DNA of 5,146 bases, taken from positions 1 to 5,146 of the forward strand of contig CALLAD010000143.1 in the NCBI GenBank assembly GCA_938002625.1, given 5' to 3'. The notes beneath the pieces were generated by a model. The model saw only the letters and a program-made list of their open reading frames with translations. It was not told where the DNA came from and did no database searches. Positions 1-5,146 of the stretch are shown here, one piece after another. The translations under genes and the position numbers were made by a program. The DNA is from an uncultured Aquificaceae bacterium (lineage in GTDB: Bacteria > Aquificota > Aquificia > Aquificales > Aquificaceae). Within the stretch, counting starts at the first letter, position 1. Every line of letters starts with the position of its first letter.

Positions 1-40
1 GCTACGGTTATACCCTTATGCTTATGTAATATAGAATACA

Positions 41-69
41 TTGAGAAAAATTTTAGCATATATTATTTT
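41..69 (+). promoter_or_regulatory. candidate sigma-70-type promoter for the dksA-like/ADH operon
   Basis: TTGAGA at 41-46 (5 of 6 to TTGACA) is followed after a 17-nt AT-rich spacer by TATTTT at 64-69 (4 of 6 to TATAAT). This would start transcription near 76 and leave a leader of about 18 nt ending in the strong ribosome site AAGGAGGT at 81-88. TATTAT at 61-66 is a better -10 match but lies only 14 nt from the -35. The rest of 1-93 holds no gene that I can see. Assigned from consensus similarity only. Confidence 0.4.
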
Positions 70-93
70 GAAATTCCTATAAGGAGGTAGAAT

Positions 94-537
94 ATGCTAA
101 CAAGAGAGGAACTTGAACTTTTAAGAAACAAGCTTATTGAAGAAAAGAATAAGCTCTTAGAGCGCTACAAAAAAATGGAAGACACTCAAGCTCGTATTGA
201 AGAGGAGGTAAAAGAGCCAAGAGATCTTGAGGACATAAGCCAGATGACCTATACTCAAGAACTTCTTGATAGTCTATCTGCAAGAGAGTTTTTCATCATC
301 AAGGAAATAGACCATGCCCTTAACAAAATACAGGCTGGCACTTACGGAATATGCGAGTATTGCGGAGAGGAAATACCCCTTGAAAGGCTTATGGCTATAC
401 CTTGGACGAGATATCACGCCCATTGCGCGGAAAAAGCAGAAGAGGATGGTATAGTACCCACATATCCAGCCTTTACCTTTGAAGCAACCCTTCCAGAGGA
501 TATGGAGATACAAAGAGAAGACATAACGGAAGCATGA
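94..537 (+). CDS. DksA/TraR-family zinc-finger transcriptional regulator
   Basis: A 147-residue protein of the DksA/TraR family, whose members enter the RNA polymerase secondary channel and, in DksA itself, act with ppGpp at promoters. Residues 1-80 form a charged helical hairpin (likely coiled coil). Residues 82-111 form the zinc finger, with C87 and C90 in CEYC, then H108 and C111, so the usual third Cys is His. Counting back without gaps from C87, D44 and D47 fall at the E. coli DksA tip residues D71 and D74, while the tip Ala76 is Ser49. A 36-residue acidic tail follows the finger, longer than in E. coli DksA. The ATG at 94 is preceded by a near-perfect AAGGAGGT with 5-nt spacing. The stop overlaps the next start as ATGA, so the two genes are translationally coupled. 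Family call is firm; DksA-like activity is inferred, and a TraR- or YteA-like role is possible. Confidence 0.93.
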   Translation: MLTREELELLRNKLIEEKNKLLERYKKMEDTQARIEEEVKEPRDLEDISQMTYTQELLDSLSAREFFIIKEIDHALNKIQAGTYGICEYCGEEIPLERLMAIPWTRYHAHCAEKAEEDGIVPTYPAFTFEATLPEDMEIQREDITEA

Positions 538-1694
538 ACTTTGATTTTTATCTACCAACGGAAATTATTTTTGGTGTTGGTACCGTAGACAGAGTAGGGG
601 AAATTGGTAAACGATTTGGCTACCGAGTGCTTATAGTCACCGGGAAAAAAAGCTCCAAAGAGAACGGTGCTTTGAACAGGGTTATAGAATCCCTCAAAAG
701 GAACGGAGCGGAGGAAATTTTTATCTTTGACCAGATAGAACCAAACCCAACCGACAAAAGCGTAAACCTTGCCAGTGAAATAGCTGTAAAGGAGAAAGTA
801 GATTACATAATAGGGCTCGGCGGTGGAAGTAGCTTAGACTCTGCCAAGGCTGTATCCATAGTATCCTCTAACGAAGGATATGCTTGGGATTACGTAAATT
901 ATCCAGAAGGTCCAAGGCTTATACCCTTTCTGAATAGGCCTGTTATATGTATACCCACCACTGCTGGCACAGGAAGTGAGGTAAACAGATATTCGGTAAT
1001 TTCAAATAACATAAGGAAAGAAAAACTTGTTATTTCTCACTCCTTAAACTATCCAAAGGTGGCAATAATAGACCCGTCTCTTACCATAAGCATGAAAAAA
1101 AGACTTACGGCAATGACAGGCATAGATGCCCTTATGCATGCCCTTGAATCTCTTACCAACAAGCTTTCAAATGCTTTTGCAGAAGACTTAGCCATAAGAG
1201 CTATACAAATAATAAAAAAATGGCTACCTATTGCCCTTGAGGAACCAGAAAACATAAAAGCAAGGTCTTATATGAGTTATGCGGCAATGCTTGCTGGTAT
1301 AGCCATAGACAGAAAAAGGGTGGCATTGATCCATGGTATGGAGCATCCCGTATCCGCCCACTATCCTTCCGTAGCTCACGGCGAAGGACTTGCTGCCTTA
1401 TCAATAGCTATCACGGATTTTAACCATAAGGGTAATACACAAAAATACGCCCTTTTTGCGGAGCTTATGGGATATGAGCCAAAAAGCTCCATGGCTGTAA
1501 AAGCTCTTGAAGATTTCCTTGAAAAGGTCGGTTTAAGAATAAGCTTAAAGGATCTTGGCGTGGAGAGGGAAAAATTGGAAAAGCTAACAGAGGATGTGTA
1601 TATGCTATCCAGAGGTCTCTTTGCTATAAATCCTGTAGAACCAACCCTTGAGGATATTCATAGACTGTATGAAAGGGCTTATGAAGGCTATTGA
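534..1694 (+). CDS. iron-containing (group III) alcohol dehydrogenase
   Basis: A 386-residue member of the Fe-ADH family, typical in length, expected to be a cytosolic NAD(P)-dependent enzyme interconverting alcohols and aldehydes or ketones. The N-terminal Rossmann-like half has the dinucleotide motif GGGS (96-99) with D102, and PTTAGTGSEV at 141-150. The C-terminal helical half supplies the metal ligands: D198 and H202 in GIDALMH, H267 in HGMEH, and H282 in AHGEG, with the conserved H271 between them. All expected ligands are present, so the enzyme should be active. The start ATG overlaps the upstream regulator's stop by 4 nt and has no well-spaced ribosome site (GGAAG at 528-532 abuts the ATG), so expression likely depends on coupling. 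The gene ends 6 nt before the convergent aroA stop. The substrate cannot be told from sequence; butanol-dehydrogenase-like or broad-range reductase roles are all possible. Confidence 0.93.
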   Translation: MNFDFYLPTEIIFGVGTVDRVGEIGKRFGYRVLIVTGKKSSKENGALNRVIESLKRNGAEEIFIFDQIEPNPTDKSVNLASEIAVKEKVDYIIGLGGGSSLDSAKAVSIVSSNEGYAWDYVNYPEGPRLIPFLNRPVICIPTTAGTGSEVNRYSVISNNIRKEKLVISHSLNYPKVAIIDPSLTISMKKRLTAMTGIDALMHALESLTNKLSNAFAEDLAIRAIQIIKKWLPIALEEPENIKARSYMSYAAMLAGIAIDRKRVALIHGMEHPVSAHYPSVAHGEGLAALSIAITDFNHKGNTQKYALFAELMGYEPKSSMAVKALEDFLEKVGLRISLKDLGVEREKLEKLTEDVYMLSRGLFAINPVEPTLEDIHRLYERAYEGY

Positions 1695-1707
1695 GTAAGG
1701 CTATTGA
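1684..1707. repeat. 11-bp direct repeat across two convergent stop codons
   Basis: AAGGCTATTGA occurs at 1684-1694 and again at 1697-1707, separated by GT, i.e. a 13-bp unit repeated almost twice. The first copy ends with the TGA stop of the alcohol dehydrogenase (1692-1694). The second contains CTA (1701-1703), the complement of the aroA TAG stop. It looks like a small tandem duplication between the two gene ends. Confidence 0.85.
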
Positions 1708-2996
1708 ATACATACTTTTTTCAAATCTTCATAAAAGCTTGGATATGATACGGCTACGCATTCCTCATTATCTATTAGGGTTTCTCCTTCTGCCAAAAGA
1801 CCAGCTATTGAAAAAGCCATGGCTATTCTATGATCTCCGTAGGTTTTTATATAACTTCCATGTAAGCTTTCCACTCCCTCTATTTCAAAACCGTCTTCGT
1901 ATTCCTCTATCTTTGCTCCCATAGCCCTTAAGTTTTCTACTATAGCCCTAATACGATCGCTTTCTTTTACCCTCAGCTCTTGAGCACCCCTTACTCTTGA
2001 TATGCCATCGGCAAAAGTCATAACTATTGCCAGAATGGGTAGCTCGTCTATCATTGATGGTACATCCTCGGGCAATACTTCTACAGCCCTTAATTTTCCC
2101 GAATACTTTACGTAAATATCAGCAATTGGCTCATTAGAAATTTCCCTAAGGTTTTCATACTTAATATGGGCACCCATCTCTATCAGCTTTCTAAAAAAGC
2201 CATCCCTTGTTGGGTTAACAAGAACATCCTTTAATAAAAGTTCCGAACCCTCCTTAAGAAGGGCTAAAGCAGCAAAGAAGCTTGCAGAAGAAGGATCAGC
2301 GGGACAATATATTTCCGTAGCTTGTAATTTTTGATGTCCTTTTAACTTCACAATATGACCATCTTTGCCCTCCATCTGCAACATATCAACACCAAAAGCT
2401 TTTAGCATTCTTTCCGTATGGTCTCTTGATAATATGGGTTCTACTATTTCTGTATCACCCTTAGCCCTTAAACCCGCAAGGAGAAGGGCCGATTTTACCT
2501 GCGCCGAAGCCTTCTTATTGAAAAAGTATATACCCGTTAAATTTCCACCACGCACACATATGGGAAGTTTGTTGCCAGATTCTCTCCCATCAAGAAAAGC
2601 ACCCATCTGCCTAAGGGGTTCCACAACCCTAAGCATTGGCCTTCTTCTTAAGCTCTCATCGCCCGTTATTACACTAAAAAAGGGTTGGGTTGATAAAACT
2701 CCAAGCATAAGTCTGGCTGTTGTACCAGAATTTTTAGCATCTAACACGTTTTTAGGCTCAATAAAGTTATAGTTTTTTCCTATTATTCTTAAATTGCTAC
2801 CTTCTTTGTAAATTTCTACACCCATAGACTGCAATATATTTAAAGTGGCTAAGGTATCCTCCGATGATAGCCATTCCCTTACGTAGCTTTCACCCTCGGC
2901 AAGAGCAGAAAAGATTACAGCTCTGTGGGATATGGATTTATCCGAGGGAACCCTTAGCTCACCCTTTACGCTCTTTACTTTTCTTATGGAAATCAT
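1701..2996 (-). CDS. aroA: 3-phosphoshikimate 1-carboxyvinyltransferase (EPSP synthase)
   Basis: A 431-residue EPSP synthase, full length, catalysing the sixth shikimate-pathway step (shikimate-3-phosphate + PEP) in the cytoplasm. Visible active-site motifs are PSDKSISHR (17-25, K20 and R25), NSGTTARLM (89-97), RRRP (117-120), SAQVK (164-168), RDHTE (191-195), NPTR (261-264), MIDELP with catalytic-type D317 (315-320), KESDR (344-348, E345), and GDHR (387-390). SAQxK, RxHxE and NxTR are the marks of class II enzymes (Bacillus, Agrobacterium CP4 type) rather than the E. coli class I; the first motif reads SDKS instead of the class II GDKS. The ATG lies 4 nt after the permease stop with no Shine-Dalgarno, so it is probably translated by reinitiation as the last gene of a three-gene operon. 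The neighbours are not aromatic-biosynthesis genes, so co-location may be incidental. Identification is secure. Confidence 0.97.
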   Translation of the reverse strand: MISIRKVKSVKGELRVPSDKSISHRAVIFSALAEGESYVREWLSSEDTLATLNILQSMGVEIYKEGSNLRIIGKNYNFIEPKNVLDAKNSGTTARLMLGVLSTQPFFSVITGDESLRRRPMLRVVEPLRQMGAFLDGRESGNKLPICVRGGNLTGIYFFNKKASAQVKSALLLAGLRAKGDTEIVEPILSRDHTERMLKAFGVDMLQMEGKDGHIVKLKGHQKLQATEIYCPADPSSASFFAALALLKEGSELLLKDVLVNPTRDGFFRKLIEMGAHIKYENLREISNEPIADIYVKYSGKLRAVEVLPEDVPSMIDELPILAIVMTFADGISRVRGAQELRVKESDRIRAIVENLRAMGAKIEEYEDGFEIEGVESLHGSYIKTYGDHRIAMAFSIAGLLAEGETLIDNEECVAVSYPSFYEDLKKVCIQ

Positions 2997-3000
2997 GAGA

Positions 3001-3741
3001 TTATTTTAGCAGAAGCAGGTATAAACCCAAAAAGAGACCCCAAGCAATTATAAAGGCCTTTATTTTGCTTGGCTTTAACCTTTGGGATAGCTTGGCTCCA
3101 AAATATCCTCCAAGAGCAAAGCCAGGCATCATTACTAATGCATGGAGCCAGCTTATTTTTCCACTTATAAGAAAGACTATAGCCCCAACAAAGTTTATGG
3201 AAAAGCCAAGTAAATTCTTAAGGGCGTTAGCGGTATGTATGTGAGATATGCCAGAAAGACTAATACTTGCCAGCATTATTATCCCAATGCCAGCGCCGAA
3301 ATATCCTCCGTAAACACCAGTTAAAAACTGAAGGAATAAGGGTATAAAGGGATGTACATAAATTTGTGAAAATCTTAAAGAAAGTCTTTTTATAGGCTCG
3401 CTTAGAGCCAATACAAGAAGGGCAAAAAGTATCAGAAAGGGAACAAGAGATTTAAAAGTTTGAGATGGAGTTATTATTAAAATCAAAGCACCTAAAAGAG
3501 CGCCAAAGGTAGAGGCTATAAGGAAGGGTAAAATAAGATGTTTTATCCCCTTAAACTTACCCCTAAACCCTATAGCACCAAAAAAGGAACCTGTCCATAA
3601 AGCCACTGTGTTGGTTATATTTGCAACAACGGGATCAAGGCCAAGCCAAACAAGAGAAGGGAAAGTTATTAAGGTGCCGCCTCCAGCTATTGCATTTATG
3701 ACACCAGCAAGCAAGGAAGCACCAAAGGTTAAAAAAAACAT
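3001..3741 (-). CDS. TauE/SafE-family (former DUF81) membrane permease
   Basis: A 246-residue very hydrophobic protein with about eight predicted membrane spans (roughly 3-29, 33-57, 69-90, 98-114, 133-159, 173-193, 197-215, 226-244). It shows the two-fold internal repeat of TauE/SafE permeases: the first half has AGVINAIAGGGTLITFPSL (12-30) followed by NITNTVA (41-47), and the second half has GGYFGAGIGI (145-154) followed by ANALKNLLG (171-179). Family members are implicated in export of sulfite, sulfoacetate and other sulfur-containing or organic anions, but the substrate here is unknown. In a sulfur-oxidising chemolithotroph sulfite export would make sense, which is inference. The ATG is 3 nt after the nitroreductase stop, with GGAAGG (3754-3759 on the complement) 12 nt upstream, a slightly long spacing. 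It is the middle gene of the nitroreductase-permease-aroA operon. Confidence 0.9.
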   Translation of the reverse strand: MFFLTFGASLLAGVINAIAGGGTLITFPSLVWLGLDPVVANITNTVALWTGSFFGAIGFRGKFKGIKHLILPFLIASTFGALLGALILIITPSQTFKSLVPFLILFALLVLALSEPIKRLSLRFSQIYVHPFIPLFLQFLTGVYGGYFGAGIGIIMLASISLSGISHIHTANALKNLLGFSINFVGAIVFLISGKISWLHALVMMPGFALGGYFGAKLSQRLKPSKIKAFIIAWGLFLGLYLLLLK

Positions 3742-3744
3742 CCA

Positions 3745-4365
3745 TCAAATTATCCTTCCAAATTCTTCAAACTTAAACCTGTATGCTCTTGGGAGCAGCT
3801 CCTTTGATGGATTTTTATATCCAATGGCTATTACCATTGGAATTACCTTATAATCCTCTATTCCAAGGAAATTTTTTAGTTTTTGTTCATCGTAACCTTC
3901 CATAGGATGGGTCTCAAGCCCGTATGCCCTTGCCGTTATCATTATAGTCATTCCAAAAAGAGCAGTATCTCTAATTGCCTTTCTAAGAGCTCTTTGAGGA
4001 TCCTGCCAACCTGTTATTATTTGTTCTTTAAGCGCCTCTTTTGCTTCTGGTCTTATATATCCCAATTCTTCCCAGCTCTGTAAAACTTTGTCTACGTGTT
4101 CAAATCCAGCCCTTGTATTAGCAATAAGTACTATATTGGCGCTTGCTTCTTCTACCTTTTTTTGGTTATAGCATATCTCCATCAGCTCTTTTTTCTTATT
4201 CTTATCCTTTACCACTATTACCTCCCAAGGTTGCAGATTGTATCCAGATGGTGCTGTTGCAGAAACTTCCAGTATCTCCTTTATAAGCTCATCGGGTATT
4301 TCCCTGTTTGGGTCAAAGAAGGTTATAGATCTTCTTTCCGTTATAAGCTTAAGACACTCTTTCAT
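3745..4365 (-). CDS. nitroreductase-family FMN-dependent oxidoreductase
   Basis: A 206-residue protein of the NfsB/FRP-like nitroreductase family: typically homodimeric FMN flavoproteins that use NAD(P)H to reduce nitroaromatics, quinones or flavins. Diagnostic features are RRS at 11-13 (FMN phosphate binding), APSGYNLQPW at 38-47 (the family S-x-x-N-x-Q-P-W signature), GLETHPMEGYD at 149-159 near the flavin, and IGYKNP at 181-186, the usual C-terminal element. The length is normal. The start ATG has GGAGGG (4371-4376 on the complement) 5 nt upstream and follows a TATAAT element at 4396-4401, making this the first gene of a three-gene operon. The natural substrate is not evident; the family also contains dehydropteridine reductases and other specialised members, so no gene symbol is given. 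Confidence 0.92.
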   Translation of the reverse strand: MKECLKLITERRSITFFDPNREIPDELIKEILEVSATAPSGYNLQPWEVIVVKDKNKKKELMEICYNQKKVEEASANIVLIANTRAGFEHVDKVLQSWEELGYIRPEAKEALKEQIITGWQDPQRALRKAIRDTALFGMTIMITARAYGLETHPMEGYDEQKLKNFLGIEDYKVIPMVIAIGYKNPSKELLPRAYRFKFEEFGRII

Positions 4366-4395
4366 GGCATCCCTCCAATAAGGTATTATCCTTTA

Positions 4396-4401
4396 ATTAT
4401 A
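4396..4401 (-). promoter_or_regulatory. candidate -10 element for the nitroreductase-permease-aroA operon
   Basis: On the minus strand these bases read TATAAT, a perfect -10 hexamer. Transcription would start near 4389 and give a leader of roughly 22 nt carrying the GGAGGG ribosome site. No good -35 is seen at 15-18 nt spacing and there is no extended -10 TG, so an activator or an alternative polymerase contact may be needed. It is the only strong promoter-like hexamer in the 74-nt divergent gap (4366-4439). I see no equally clear promoter for the plus-strand genes there. Confidence 0.5.
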
Positions 4402-4414
4402 AGCCTATGCTTAT
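4399..4414. promoter_or_regulatory. 16-bp perfect palindrome, possible operator in divergent promoter
   Basis: ATAAGC at 4399-4404 and GCTTAT at 4409-4414 are perfect inverted copies separated by CTAT. The element overlaps the upstream edge of the minus-strand TATAAT (4396-4401) and sits between two divergent genes, where a dimeric regulator could block or tune transcription. It is too AT-rich and lacks a T run, so a terminator is unlikely. Only the symmetry and position are observed; a binding protein is not identified. Confidence 0.45.
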
Positions 4415-4439
4415 CAGACACATTCTTTTCTATTAGGAA

Positions 4440-4697
4440 ATGGATAGAACAGTTCTTGAAAGGCTTAGAGCTGTTATAGATCCACATACGGGTATAGATA
4501 TAGTTTCAATGGGGCTTGTTAAAAGTATAGAGATAGAAGGTGAGGATGTAAAGGTTGTTATAAAACCAACAAGCCCCTTTTGTCCTGTAGGTGGTTATTT
4601 ACTGGAGGCTGTGAAAAGCCTTCTTGAATCTATGGGCTATAAGCCCACCGTAGAACTTGAAGGTTATCTTTTTGGAGGTGAGGGAAATGAAGCTTGA
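4440..4697 (+). CDS. MIP18/DUF59-family protein (Fe-S cluster maturation-like)
   Basis: An 85-residue single-domain MIP18 (DUF59) protein, related to SufT, PaaD and the N-terminal domain of some Mrp/ApbC proteins, which act in assembling or repairing iron-sulfur or other metal centres. Seen here: the N-terminal helix and V-I-D-P-H-T-G-I-D-I-V stretch (12-22, the family D-P-E-x-G motif), hydrophobic strands, and TSPFCPVGGY (44-53) with the conserved Cys48 before Pro. The ATG at 4440 is the first possible start after an in-frame TAG at 4434, and the protein begins exactly where the domain does. Only a poor AGGA (4435-4438) lies upstream, 1 nt from the ATG, so initiation may be weak or near-leaderless. 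It overlaps the DUF2249 gene by 11 nt, implying coupled expression and a shared job. The exact client is unknown. Confidence 0.88.
   Translation: MDRTVLERLRAVIDPHTGIDIVSMGLVKSIEIEGEDVKVVIKPTSPFCPVGGYLLEAVKSLLESMGYKPTVELEGYLFGGEGNEA
4674..4681 (+). promoter_or_regulatory. strong ribosome binding site fixing the DUF2249 start
   Basis: GGAGGTGA lies inside the 3' end of the DUF59 gene and 5 nt before the ATG at 4687. It selects that ATG over the in-frame ATG at 4657, which has no comparable site and would add ten residues outside the domain. Confidence 0.85.
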
Positions 4698-5061
4698 TGT
4701 AAGGGACTTGGAACCCCCACAGCCTATGGTAAGGATTATACAAGCCCTTGAAAAACTGCAAAAGGGAGAAGTTTTGGAAGTTTTGGGATCAAAACCCTTT
4801 ATTCATCTCCTTCCTAAGCTAAAGGAAATGGGATATGAATATGAACTTAAGGAAATTCAAGAAGGGTACCTCTTAAAAATATGGCATGGAGAGGGAAAAG
4901 AAGAAGTTCAAAAGGAACAGGCTCAATGTTTAAAGGAGTTAGAATTTGAGATAAATGAAGATACTAACGTGGGTAAACTTTTTATAAATTTGTTTCTTAC
5001 TTTGGCTTGCTTTTGCTTCTTTCCTTCGGAATACTATCTTATGGAGTTTATCATATGTTAA
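4687..5061 (+). CDS. DUF2249 domain protein (TusA-like fold), probable aberrant 3' end
   Basis: As sequenced, 124 residues. Residues 1-66 are a DUF2249 domain: LDVRDLEPPQPM (3-14) matches the family opening, followed by the helix and strand pattern of the TusA/SirA fold. Where TusA has its sulfur-carrying Cys (C-P-x-P), this protein has Pro10, so it cannot act by the same persulfide chemistry. Residues 67-95 are a charged linker. From residue 98 the tail turns hydrophobic and Cys/Phe-rich (LACFCFF at 106-112), which is unusual for this family. This change coincides with a T5 run at 4979-4983; removing one T would end the protein as ...NVGKLL with TAA at 4985-4987, 99 residues in all. The start is set by GGAGGTGA, and the gene overlaps DUF59 by 11 nt. 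DUF2249 proteins often neighbour respiratory and nitric-oxide-related genes; a role here is inference. Confidence 0.8.
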   Translation: MKLDVRDLEPPQPMVRIIQALEKLQKGEVLEVLGSKPFIHLLPKLKEMGYEYELKEIQEGYLLKIWHGEGKEEVQKEQAQCLKELEFEINEDTNVGKLFINLFLTLACFCFFPSEYYLMEFIIC

Positions 5062-5146
5062 GCCAGAGGAAAGGTCCATTGAAGGGTATTGATATATCCG
5101 TACAATATTTAATACTTGGACTTTTTGTATGCTGGTTTTCACTACT
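4955..5146 (+). CDS. start of an unidentified membrane protein, apparent frameshift, cut by window end
   Basis: The reading frame that is open from 4977 to the window end encodes a typical membrane protein start: a span of about 20 residues containing YFGLLLLLSFGILSYGVY, a basic loop (SQRKGPLKG), then a second span (QYLILGLFVCWF). In that frame a TAA at 4974 leaves no good start; only TTG at 5007 or ATG at 5055 remain, both inside the spans or loop. In the neighbouring frame, ATG at 4955 reads MKILTWVNF before hitting TAA at 4985. Dropping one T from the run at 4979-4983 joins these into one plausible protein overlapping the DUF2249 gene by 33 nt. AAAGGAG (4932-4938) lies upstream with a long 16-nt spacing. 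I do not recognise the family. Sequencing error, a true mutation or programmed slippage could each explain it. Confidence 0.5.

Noticed and set aside
1323..1381. Eleven-residue spacing between H271 and H282 in the alcohol dehydrogenase instead of ten as in FucO-type enzymes
   Set aside because: From family knowledge, a subgroup of Fe-ADHs with E-H-x-L/V-S-x-x-x-P-x-x-x-H has this spacing, so it marks a subgroup rather than a defect.
1716..1721. T6 run as a possible terminator for the dehydrogenase operon
   Set aside because: No stable stem precedes it; the nearby repeats are direct, not inverted.
1691..1924. 77-codon plus-strand open frame after the dehydrogenase
   Set aside because: It lies within the antisense of aroA, has no family features, and is explained as a shadow of that gene.
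2365..2772. 135-codon plus-strand open frame
   Set aside because: Antisense shadow of the clear aroA coding sequence; its composition shows no domain or start signal.
4399..4414. Palindrome read as an intrinsic terminator
   Set aside because: A six-pair AT-rich stem without a following U run, located between divergent starts, does not fit a terminator.
4407..4439. ATG at 4407 as an upstream start for the DUF59 gene
   Set aside because: It is in frame but separated by a TAG at 4434-4436, so it cannot extend the protein.
4096..4479. 127-codon plus-strand open frame bridging the divergent gap
   Set aside because: It runs antisense through the nitroreductase and out of frame into DUF59; its Phe/Tyr/Cys-rich composition is what reverse reading of the nitroreductase gives.
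4939..5142. 67-codon minus-strand open frame at the window end
   Set aside because: Opposes the DUF2249/membrane-protein coding strand and shows no recognisable features or ribosome site.

Overview
The window looks like ordinary, tightly packed chromosomal sequence from a thermophilic bacterium, most likely of the Aquificota (Hydrogenobacter/Thermocrinis-like). This assignment is an inference. It rests on roughly 40% GC by eye, heavy use of AGA/AGG (Arg) and ATA (Ile) codons, Lys/Glu-rich proteins, very short or overlapping gene junctions, and the character of the proteins. No mobile element, CRISPR array, rRNA or tRNA gene is visible.

There are three transcription units. (1) On the + strand, a short leader (1-93) with a plausible promoter and a strong Shine-Dalgarno precedes a DksA/TraR-family zinc-finger regulator (94-537). 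This overlaps an iron-dependent alcohol dehydrogenase (534-1694) by 4 nt. (2) On the - strand, reading from 4365 down to 1701, there is a three-gene operon with 3- and 4-nt junctions: an FMN nitroreductase-family protein (3745-4365), a TauE/SafE-type membrane permease (3001-3741) and EPSP synthase AroA (1701-2996). AroA converges on the alcohol dehydrogenase with only 6 nt between the stop codons. (3) On the + strand, divergent from the nitroreductase, a MIP18/DUF59 small protein (4440-4697) is followed by an overlapping DUF2249 (TusA-like fold) protein (from 4687), and then by the start of a membrane protein that runs off the window.

The functions are mixed: ppGpp/RNA-polymerase-type regulation, redox enzymes, anion export and the shikimate pathway. 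Only the DUF59-DUF2249 pair suggests a joint task, probably in metal-centre or respiratory-enzyme maturation.

The most notable observation is at the 3' end. A single surplus T in a T5 run (4979-4983) would explain two things together: why the DUF2249 protein carries an odd hydrophobic Cys/Phe-rich tail, and why the following membrane-protein frame has no start codon. Secondary observations are a perfect 16-bp palindrome over the -10 element in the divergent promoter, an 11-bp direct repeat spanning both stop codons of the convergent pair, and a DksA-type zinc finger with His in place of one Cys. I did not find convincing evidence of a new biological system.
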